DNA from: Comamonadaceae bacterium
Lineage (GTDB): Bacteria; Pseudomonadota; Gammaproteobacteria; Burkholderiales; Burkholderiaceae_C
Reading direction: 5' to 3'
Length of the DNA: 6,933 bases
Assembly: GCA_947483455.1 (NCBI GenBank)
Contig: CANKNK010000091.1
Span: forward strand, 1-6,933
The position numbers were made by a program, and so were the translations under genes. The notes under the pieces were generated by a model. The model worked only from the letters and a program-made list of their open reading frames with translations, ran no database searches and was not told the DNA's origin. This document shows positions 1 through 6,933 of the stretch, in pieces; the stretch's first letter is position 1; every line of letters starts with the position of its first letter.

Positions 1-2192
<2,192 letters not shown>

Positions 2193-2210
2193 GATTGCAC
2201 CATGCGCGCT

Positions 2211-2232
2211 GCCGCCCGCCTAGGCGGGTGGC
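2211..2232. repeat. Inverted repeat between convergent gap and birA
   Basis: CCCGCCTAGGCGGG (2215-2228) is a perfect 14-base palindrome. It extends outward through one G-T wobble and three more pairs to 2211-2232, which could form a nine-pair stem with a CTAG loop. It begins 18 bases after the gap stop and overlaps the last codons and stop of birA. A strong hairpin between convergent genes may help end transcription from both sides, but neither strand has a T tract after it, so it is not a classic intrinsic terminator. Confidence 0.4.
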
Positions 2233-3026
2233 GTGCCATCAACAGGGCGCACGCTGACTTCGGCACTGCTGATTTTTTGCAGGCCCTGCGCTGTCTCCAC
2301 CCACAAAGCGCCCTGCGCATCTACACCGCGCCCAATACCAGCCAGGCCATCGCTGCACAGTACTTCAAGCCCATACAAGGCATCGCGTGCCTGGTAAGCA
2401 CCCCGCAAGGGGCCCATGCCCTGGTCCGCAAAATCCAACACTGCTTTGACCACTGCCGGCGCAATCAGGCCAAATGCCTGCGCCGCGTCGGCCTCAGGTC
2501 GTAGCTCTTGCAGCCAGGCCGGTGGCGTACGCAAGCCCTCTGCCGCACGCGGCCCGATGTTGATGCCGATCCCGATGACGGCGTAGCGCGACGCGCCCAT
2601 GCTGGCCGTTTCAATGAGGATGCCGCCCAGCTTGCGCCCGTGCAGCCACAAATCATTAGGCCACTTCAGTTGAATATCTGCGTGCAAGCTATGCGCTACC
2701 GCCAGCCCCACCGCCAAGGACAGGCCAGACCAGTCACGAGGCGCCAGCGGCAGGCCAATAGAAAAGGTAAGCGGCGCGGGGCCGGTATCAGGCGCTTCGC
2801 TCAGCCACTGCCGCCCCATGCGACCCCGCCCAGCGCTTTGCTGTTCCGCCACCAATGCAATGGGCTCAACGCGGCCCGCGCGGGCGCGCTCCATGAGCGC
2901 CGTATTGGTGGAAGGCAGGGTGGGCAGGATCTCTACGCTAAAGCCCGGCAGCCGCGGCGCCACCGCCTCCCAGACCGCTTCGGCAGGCCAGCGCAAGACC
3001 TTGTCTGCGGGTACGCCACCTGCCAT
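2220..3026 (-). CDS. birA: Biotin--[acetyl-CoA-carboxylase] ligase, short form without HTH domain
   Basis: Cytoplasmic enzyme that activates biotin with ATP to biotinyl-AMP and joins it to the target lysine of biotin carboxyl carrier proteins. It has 268 residues. The catalytic domain begins almost at once: LPSTN (37-41), the biotinyl-AMP loop SAGRGRMGRQW (64-74), KWPNDL (121-126) with the conserved K121, and GGILIE (134-139). A small SH3-like C-terminal domain follows (about 215-262). The N-terminal winged helix of the E. coli repressor form is absent, so this is a group I ligase that should not repress biotin synthesis genes by itself. The ATG at 3026 is six bases after the SET gene's stop, in the same frame, with only a weak ribosome site; translation is probably coupled to that gene. 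Identity is secure from the motifs. Confidence 0.95.
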   Translation of the reverse strand: MAGGVPADKVLRWPAEAVWEAVAPRLPGFSVEILPTLPSTNTALMERARAGRVEPIALVAEQQSAGRGRMGRQWLSEAPDTGPAPLTFSIGLPLAPRDWSGLSLAVGLAVAHSLHADIQLKWPNDLWLHGRKLGGILIETASMGASRYAVIGIGINIGPRAAEGLRTPPAWLQELRPEADAAQAFGLIAPAVVKAVLDFADQGMGPLRGAYQARDALYGLEVLCSDGLAGIGRGVDAQGALWVETAQGLQKISSAEVSVRPVDGTPPA

Positions 3027-3032
3027 GGCCGC

Positions 3033-3524
3033 TCAGCGCTTACGCCAGGCGGCGCGTTTGGGGGCCAGCATCGTGCCCCGGCAATGCTTGCTGCCGCACC
3101 AGCAGGGATATTCCGCCTTCAATTTGCGGGTGAGCGGCTCGTCAGTCACCAAGCCGTAGTCATAGGTCAGCTCTTCGCCGGCCTGGATGTTGCGCAAGGC
3201 TTTGATAAAGATGCGTCCCCGCACTTCATCGGCTTCGCAATTGCCGTCGCAGGAATGGTTAATCCACTTGGCCGCATTGCCCTGGTGCAGGCCATCGATC
3301 ACCCGCGTGTCATCGATATGGAAGTAAAACGTATGGTTGGGATTGGCGGGGTCATGTGGGTGGCGTATTTGCGCTTCTTGCCAGCTAATGACTTCGCCTA
3401 GGTACTCGATGAGCGTTTCGCCTTCTGCAAAATCACGCAAAGCAAAAACGCCTTTGCCGTGGATGCCCGAGCTGCGTACCGCAAGTCTGCGCGTGGGGGG
3501 CGAGGCGGCAGATTTTGGCGGCAC
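3033..3524 (-). CDS. SET-domain protein-lysine N-methyltransferase
   Basis: A 163-residue protein that is almost entirely one SET domain plus post-SET segment; this family transfers methyl groups from S-adenosylmethionine to protein lysines. Visible motifs: GIHGKGVFA (20-28, cofactor site), EYLGEVIS (40-47), WINHSCDGNC (87-96, the NHSC pseudoknot strand), and EELTYDYG (117-124) with the catalytic-site tyrosines Y121/Y123. The post-SET CWCGSKHC (141-148) is a CxCx4C motif expected to bind zinc together with C92. No signal peptide or membrane segment is seen. The start codon is GTG (3524-3522); no ATG, GTG or TTG lies upstream in frame in the part checked, and the next candidate (a TTG at codon 29) would remove the cofactor motif. 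No clear Shine-Dalgarno site precedes it. It is divergent from topB and directly upstream of birA. The family call is firm. The substrate is unknown; ribosomal, histone-like or topoisomerase-tail lysines are guesses. Confidence 0.92.
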   Translation of the reverse strand: MPPKSAASPPTRRLAVRSSGIHGKGVFALRDFAEGETLIEYLGEVISWQEAQIRHPHDPANPNHTFYFHIDDTRVIDGLHQGNAAKWINHSCDGNCEADEVRGRIFIKALRNIQAGEELTYDYGLVTDEPLTRKLKAEYPCWCGSKHCRGTMLAPKRAAWRKR

Positions 3525-3542
3525 GGAAAAATTTGGTATGGT
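3515..3542 (+). promoter_or_regulatory. Possible sigma-70 promoter for topB (extended -10)
   Basis: TTGGCG (3515-3520) matches the -35 consensus at four of six positions. A 16-base spacer follows, then TATGGT (3537-3542), also four of six, preceded by TGG (3534-3536), which makes an extended -10 pattern. Transcription would begin near 3549, leaving a leader of about 70 bases before the topB ATG. The -35 part lies inside the start of the divergent SET gene. It is a weak match found by eye. Confidence 0.33.
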
Positions 3543-3551
3543 GGATCGTAT

Positions 3552-3571
3552 GGGCGCGCATGTGTGCGCCC
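3552..3571 (+). other. Stem-loop at the predicted 5' end of the topB leader
   Basis: GGGCGCGC (3552-3559) pairs with GTGCGCCC (3564-3571) through eight pairs including one G-T, around the loop ATGT (3560-3563). If transcription starts near 3549 this hairpin sits at the very 5' end of the topB message, where it could stabilise the RNA. No T tract follows, so it is not an intrinsic terminator. Confidence 0.45.
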
Positions 3572-3598
3572 GTGTGGGTGCGCGCCCGTGCGTGCGCG
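3552..3598. repeat. GC-rich alternating purine-pyrimidine tract in the divergent intergenic region
   Basis: This 47-base stretch is almost wholly alternating purine and pyrimidine: 3554-3569 (16 bases unbroken), 3571-3576, 3578-3585 and 3587-3598 (12 bases), separated by single-base phase breaks. It is built of GC, GT and CA steps, the kind of sequence known to flip to Z-DNA under negative supercoiling. It also holds a direct repeat GCGCCCGTG at 3566-3574 and 3582-3590, 16 bases apart. It lies between the SET gene and topB, downstream of the candidate topB promoter. Confidence 0.6.
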
Positions 3599-3618
3599 AA
3601 GAAACGGATTGTAGTCAC

Positions 3619-6609
3619 ATGAAAAACGATATTGCAGGCAAGACCTTGGTCATTGCAGAAAAGCCTTCGGTTGCGCAGGACATCGTGCGTGCGCTCACCA
3701 GCAGCGCAGGCAAATTTGAGAAGCACGACGAGTATTTTGAAAACGAAACCTATGTGGTTTCCAGCGCCGTAGGCCATCTGGTAGAGATTCAAGCGCCTGA
3801 GGCCTATAACGTGAAACGCGGCAAGTGGAGTTTTGCGCATCTGCCCGTCATTCCTCCCCACTTTGATTTAAAGCCGGTGGACAAAACCAAAACGCGGCTC
3901 AACGCGGTGGTCAAACTTGCCAAACGCAAGGACGTGGCGCGGCTCATCAACGCCTGCGACGCCGGGCGCGAGGGTGAACTTATTTTTCGCTTGATTGAGC
4001 AGTACGCCGGTGGCGCCAAGCCTTTGGGTAAGCCGGTCAACCGTTTGTGGTTGCAATCCATGACCCCGCAAGCCATACGCGACGGCTTTGCGCATTTGCG
4101 CACCAACGCCCAAATGCAACCCCTGGCCGACGCCGCGCGCTGCCGCTCAGAGGCGGACTGGCTGGTGGGCATCAACGGCACACGCGCCATGACGGCTTTC
4201 AATTCACGCGACGGCGGTTTTTTCCTGACCACCGTGGGCCGGGTGCAAACGCCGACACTCTCGGTGGTCGTGGAGCGCGAAGAGCAAATCCGCAAATTCA
4301 TCAGCCGCGATTATTTTGAAATCCATGCCGAGTTCGCTGCGCAAGCGGGGAGCTACGCCGCCAAATGGTTTGACCCGGCGCATAAAAAAGACGCCGAGGA
4401 CGCCGAGAAGAAAGAAGACCGCCTGTGGTCCCAGGCGCAAGCGCAGGCGATTGCCGATGCGGTGCGCGGCAAACCCGCCAGTGTGCAGGAAGAAAGCAAG
4501 CCCAGCAATAAAAGCAGTCCCGGCCTGTTTGACTTGACCACTTTGCAGCGCGAAGCCAATGGGCGCTTTGGCTTTTCCGCCAAGACCACGCTGGCCTTGG
4601 CGCAAAGCCTGTACGAGCGGCACAAAGCCCTGACCTACCCGCGTACCGACTCGCGCCACCTGCCCGAAGACTACCTCGCCACGGTGAATGACACCATGGC
4701 CATGATCGCCAAAAGCAGCATGGGGCACCTGGCGCCCTTTGCGCGTACGGCGATTGCTAAACACTACATCAAACCGAGCAAAAAAGTGTTTGACAACAGC
4801 AAAGTGAGCGACCACTTTGCCATCATCCCAACGCTAGAGGCACCCAGTGGTTTGTCCGACGCCGAGCAAAAGCTCTATGACTTTGTGGTGCGCCGCTTTA
4901 TCGCCGTGTTTTTCCCCGCTGCCGAATACCAAGTCACCACACGCATCAGCACCGTGGCGCTGGGCGCACAAAGCCACCCATTCAAAACCACCGGCAAGGT
5001 ACTGGTCGAACCCGGCTGGTTGGCGGTCTACGGCAAAGAAGCAGCCGCCGAAATCGACGATGCCAAAGACGGCGACAAAGGCCAAAACCTGGTGCCGGTG
5101 CAGCCCGGCGAACAGGTACGCACCGACAGCGCCGAAGCCAAGGGCTTGAAAACCCGGCCCCCAGCGCGCTACACCGAAGCGACCTTGCTAGGCGCCATGG
5201 AGGGCGCGGGCAAAACGGTAGAAGACGAAGAGTTCAGTGAAGCCATGCGCGAAAAAGGCCTGGGCACGCCGGCCACGCGCTCCTCCATTATTGAAGGTTT
5301 GCTCAACGAAAAATACATGTTGCGCGAGGGTCGCGAGCTGATTCCTACGGCTAAAGCATTTCAACTGATGACGCTCTTGCGCGGCCTAGGCGTGGAAGAA
5401 TTGTCCAAGGCCGAGCTGACCGGTGAATGGGAATACAAACTGTCGCTGATGGAACAGGGCAAGATGGAGCGTGCGGCCTTTATGGCCGAGATCGCGGCCA
5501 TGACCGAGCGCATGGTGAAAAAAGCCAAAGAGTACGACCGCGACACCATCCCCGGCGACTACGCCACCTTGCAAAGTGCCTGCCCCAACTGCGGCGGCAT
5601 CGTGAAAGAAAACTACCGCCGCTACGCCTGCACCGGCAAAACCGGCGGCGAAGAGGGCTGCGGTTTTTCTTTCGGCAAAACACCGGCGGGACGCACTTTC
5701 GAGCTGGCCGAAGTAGAGCAGTTTTTGCGTGATAAAAAAATTGGACCCCTCGATGGCTTTCGCTCCAAAGCGGGCTGGCCATTTACGTCAGAGATCGTGC
5801 TCAAGTTCGATGAAGACAACAAAAACTTCAAGTTGGAATTTGACTTTGGCGATGACAAAGCGGGGCAAGAATCCGGCGAGCTGGCCGACTTCAGCGCCCA
5901 AGAGCCCCTAGGCGGCTGCCCCAAGTGCGGCGCACAAACCGGGGGGCTGGTGTTTGAACACGGCAAAAATTATGTCTGCGACCATGCAGTGCCCAGCCTG
6001 GTGCAAACCGTGCCTAGCTGCGACTTCAAAAGCGGGCAGATCATCTTGCAACAACCCATCGCACGCGAGCAAATGACCAAGCTCCTGGCCAGTGGCAAAA
6101 CCGATATGCTGGATAAGTTTGTCAGCATGCGCACCCGCCGCGCTTTCAAAGCCATGTTGGCCTGGGACGCCGAGGCGGGCAAGGTGAATTTTGAATTTGC
6201 ACCGAGCAAATTCCCGCCCCGCCCCGGTGCCGTAGCCAAAGCCGCTGCGGCGCGCACACGTGCGGTGGCAGCATCGCCTGCGACCAAGAAAGCCGCAGCT
6301 GCCGCTAAGAAAAGCCCAGCAGCCAAGAAGAGCGCCGCGGCTAAAGCGGTCAAACCCAAGGCGCCGCGCAAAGCCAGCACTGCCGCAGGCAAAGCGCCCA
6401 GCGCCGCGCTGGCAGCCGTCATCGGCAGTGAACCCGTGTCCAGGCCCGAGGTAGTCAAGAAACTATGGGACTACATCAAGGCCCAGGGCCTGCAAGACCC
6501 CAAGGACAAACGCACTATCGTGGCCGATGCCAAGCTACAAGCCGTGTTTGGCAAACCCAGCATCAATATGTTTGAACTGGCGGGTATTGTCGGCAAGCAT
6601 TTGGAGTAA
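3619..6609 (+). CDS. topB: DNA topoisomerase III with H1-like linker and C-terminal SWIB domain
   Basis: Type IA topoisomerase that cuts one DNA strand through a tyrosine link, relaxes negative supercoils and decatenates replication or recombination intermediates. 996 residues, against about 650 for E. coli TopB. N-terminal Toprim domain: KTLVIAEKPSVAQ (8-20) with the catalytic E14, and ACDAGREGELIFR (112-124) with D114 and the metal-binding acids. The catalytic tyrosine is Y340 in LTYPRTDS; GLGTPATRSSIIEGL (547-561) is the conserved hinge-side motif. Four cysteines (C655, C658, C671, C681) suggest a zinc ribbon, followed by a topoisomerase C-terminal repeat (about 691-745). A second set (C767, C770, C787, C801) precedes another repeat (about 802-862). 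Then comes a Lys/Ala-rich linker (871-931) and a SWIB domain (932-996). The ATG at 3619 was chosen because the Toprim core begins eight residues later; in-frame ATGs at 3538 and 3550 would add a low-complexity extension and sit on the likely promoter. The ribosome site is weak (GGA, ten bases away). Confidence 0.96.
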   Translation: MKNDIAGKTLVIAEKPSVAQDIVRALTSSAGKFEKHDEYFENETYVVSSAVGHLVEIQAPEAYNVKRGKWSFAHLPVIPPHFDLKPVDKTKTRLNAVVKLAKRKDVARLINACDAGREGELIFRLIEQYAGGAKPLGKPVNRLWLQSMTPQAIRDGFAHLRTNAQMQPLADAARCRSEADWLVGINGTRAMTAFNSRDGGFFLTTVGRVQTPTLSVVVEREEQIRKFISRDYFEIHAEFAAQAGSYAAKWFDPAHKKDAEDAEKKEDRLWSQAQAQAIADAVRGKPASVQEESKPSNKSSPGLFDLTTLQREANGRFGFSAKTTLALAQSLYERHKALTYPRTDSRHLPEDYLATVNDTMAMIAKSSMGHLAPFARTAIAKHYIKPSKKVFDNSKVSDHFAIIPTLEAPSGLSDAEQKLYDFVVRRFIAVFFPAAEYQVTTRISTVALGAQSHPFKTTGKVLVEPGWLAVYGKEAAAEIDDAKDGDKGQNLVPVQPGEQVRTDSAEAKGLKTRPPARYTEATLLGAMEGAGKTVEDEEFSEAMREKGLGTPATRSSIIEGLLNEKYMLREGRELIPTAKAFQLMTLLRGLGVEELSKAELTGEWEYKLSLMEQGKMERAAFMAEIAAMTERMVKKAKEYDRDTIPGDYATLQSACPNCGGIVKENYRRYACTGKTGGEEGCGFSFGKTPAGRTFELAEVEQFLRDKKIGPLDGFRSKAGWPFTSEIVLKFDEDNKNFKLEFDFGDDKAGQESGELADFSAQEPLGGCPKCGAQTGGLVFEHGKNYVCDHAVPSLVQTVPSCDFKSGQIILQQPIAREQMTKLLASGKTDMLDKFVSMRTRRAFKAMLAWDAEAGKVNFEFAPSKFPPRPGAVAKAAAARTRAVAASPATKKAAAAAKKSPAAKKSAAAKAVKPKAPRKASTAAGKAPSAALAAVIGSEPVSRPEVVKKLWDYIKAQGLQDPKDKRTIVADAKLQAVFGKPSINMFELAGIVGKHLE
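6229..6411 (+). other. Lysine/alanine-rich histone H1-like linker within topB
   Basis: It codes for residues 871-931. Of these 61, about 28 are alanine and 12 lysine, with three arginines and no acidic residue. Units such as TKKAAAAAKKSPAAKKSAAAK and KPKAPRKAS resemble eukaryotic H1 tails and the bacterial H1-like proteins (HctB, BpH1 type). It is expected to be disordered and to bind DNA non-specifically, tethering the SWIB domain and helping hold the enzyme on DNA. It contains several lysines that could in principle be methylated or acetylated. Confidence 0.8.
6412..6606 (+). other. SWIB (SWI/SNF complex B / MDM2-like) domain within topB
   Basis: It codes for residues 932-996. The pattern EPVSRPEVVKKLWDYIKAQ, then LQDPKDKRTIVADAKLQAVFG, then INMFELAGIVGKHL is the full compact SWIB fold seen in bacterial stand-alone SWIB proteins and in chlamydial topoisomerase I tails. 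SWIB domains in eukaryotes occur in chromatin remodelling subunits and in the MDM2 p53-binding pocket; the bacterial role is not settled, though protein binding or DNA compaction have been considered. It reaches the stop codon, so it is complete. Confidence 0.9.
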
Positions 6610-6716
6610 AAGCGGGGCGTCGAGCAACACTGCTAAGCTCTAGCGCAAGCAACAGCTCGGATGCCCGCAGGCCGCGCGCCTTCGCAGGCACGCGCTGGGA
6701 CGCTTACAAAGCCACT
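6610..6716. other. Intergenic region between topB and the transporter gene
   Basis: 107 bases. No intrinsic terminator with a T tract is visible after topB, and no convincing -35/-10 pair for the downstream gene. The direct repeat CGCAGGC occurs twice (around 6665 and 6684). A short open frame beginning at 6661 runs into the transporter start codon. Read-through from topB into the next gene is therefore possible. Confidence 0.4.
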
Positions 6717-6720
6717 ATGA
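6661..6720 (+). CDS. Possible 19-residue upstream ORF overlapping the transporter start
   Basis: ATG at 6661 opens a frame reading MPAGRAPSQARAGTLTKPL that stops with TGA at 6718-6720. The stop overlaps the downstream ATG (6717-6719) in an ATGA arrangement, the classic layout for translational coupling. No good ribosome site precedes it and the peptide matches nothing I recognise, so it may be chance. The downstream gene also lacks a good ribosome site, which gives coupling some appeal. Confidence 0.2.
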   Translation: MPAGRAPSQARAGTLTKPL

Positions 6721-6933
6721 ACTTCACCGAAATAGACGACGACTCCGAGCACAGCACGCACACGCCTGCCCAACGAGCCGCGGCCGCTGCGCGCAGCACC
6801 TGGGTGAGCGTGGTGGTCAACGTGCTGCTCTCGAGTGTGCAAATCGTGGTCGGCATCGCGGCCAAGTCCCAAGGCTTGGTGGCCGACGGCATCCATTCGC
6901 TTTCGGATTTGGTGTCCGATTTTGTGGTGCTGA
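6717..6933 (+). CDS. Cation diffusion facilitator (CDF) family transporter, N-terminal part
   Basis: CDF proteins are inner-membrane antiporters that export divalent metals such as Zn, Fe, Mn, Co or Cd in exchange for protons. 72 residues are visible; the family is usually 290-400, so most of the gene lies beyond the window. After an acidic, soluble N-terminus (1-28) comes a first membrane helix (about 29-49, WVSVVVNVLLSS...), then VADGIHSLSDLVSDFVVL, the start of helix two. H60 and D64 form the HxxxD pair expected at the transport metal site; H in the first place is common in zinc-type members, but metal choice cannot be settled from this fragment. The ATG at 6717 is favoured because it lies just before the first helix; the nearest GGGA is 16 bases upstream, too far for a good ribosome site. 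Same strand as topB, 107 bases downstream. Confidence 0.88.
   Translation, partial: MNFTEIDDDSEHSTHTPAQRAAAAARSTWVSVVVNVLLSSVQIVVGIAAKSQGLVADGIHSLSDLVSDFVVL

Noticed and set aside
2508..3401. Long open frame (297 codons) on the plus strand opposite birA and the SET gene
   Set aside because: It crosses two genes with clear motifs on the other strand and reads as an Arg/Pro/Gln-rich protein without any family signature; a GC-rich shadow.
3337..3618. N-terminal extension of TopB (94 residues) upstream of 3619
   Set aside because: It is opposite the SET coding region and continues through the promoter-like and alternating tract; the conserved Toprim core starts just after the Met at 3619. The in-frame ATGs at 3538 and 3550 remain minor possibilities.
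6229..6411. Lysine/alanine codon repeats as a DNA tandem repeat or slippage site
   Set aside because: The units vary at the nucleotide level (different Ala and Lys codons) and no exact tandem period is visible, so the repetition is at the protein level.
5970..6458. Alanine/leucine-rich minus-strand frame opposite the TopB tail, resembling a membrane protein
   Set aside because: It is the complement of the Lys/Ala-rich linker; reverse reading of such codons yields hydrophobic residues. No start context supports it.

Overview
The window looks like a piece of a betaproteobacterial chromosome, most likely order Burkholderiales and plausibly family Comamonadaceae. This rests on about 60% GC composition (judged by eye), protein sequence resemblance (transketolase ending with a WWKYGCAAVVGIDTYGESAP-type segment, a topoisomerase III carrying a SWIB tail, a small SET-domain protein), and dense gene packing. 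The placement comes from recognising families; no database search was run. There are no insertion sequences, CRISPR arrays, tRNAs or rRNAs, and no gene-free stretch longer than about 110 bases.

Layout. (1) Bases 1-1159, + strand: the 3' half of transketolase (tkt), cut by the window edge. (2) 1194-2192, +: NAD-dependent glyceraldehyde-3-phosphate dehydrogenase (gap), complete. The two genes are 34 bases apart, and that gap and the end of tkt hold a terminator-like hairpin followed by seven T. (3) 2220-3026, -: biotin protein ligase (birA) of the short type without a DNA-binding domain, converging on gap. (4) 3033-3524, -: a 163-residue SET-domain protein lysine methyltransferase, upstream of and tightly coupled to birA. 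(5) 3525-3618: a divergent control region with a possible promoter and a GC-rich alternating purine-pyrimidine tract. (6) 3619-6609, +: DNA topoisomerase III (topB), 996 residues, with a catalytic core, two zinc-binding/repeat modules, a lysine/alanine-rich histone H1-like linker and a C-terminal SWIB domain. (7) 6717-6933, +: the start of a cation diffusion facilitator transporter, cut by the window edge.

How the genes fit together. tkt and gap are central carbon enzymes that share glyceraldehyde 3-phosphate as a metabolite (pentose phosphate pathway or Calvin cycle, and glycolysis/gluconeogenesis). birA is a housekeeping gene that biotinylates carboxylases. The most intriguing part is the SET/topB pair: two genes with chromatin-type domains (SET methyltransferase; SWIB plus H1-like tail) are transcribed divergently from one short region. 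That region contains a tract able to respond to DNA supercoiling, which a topoisomerase changes. A functional link between the two is a hypothesis and is not shown by the sequence.
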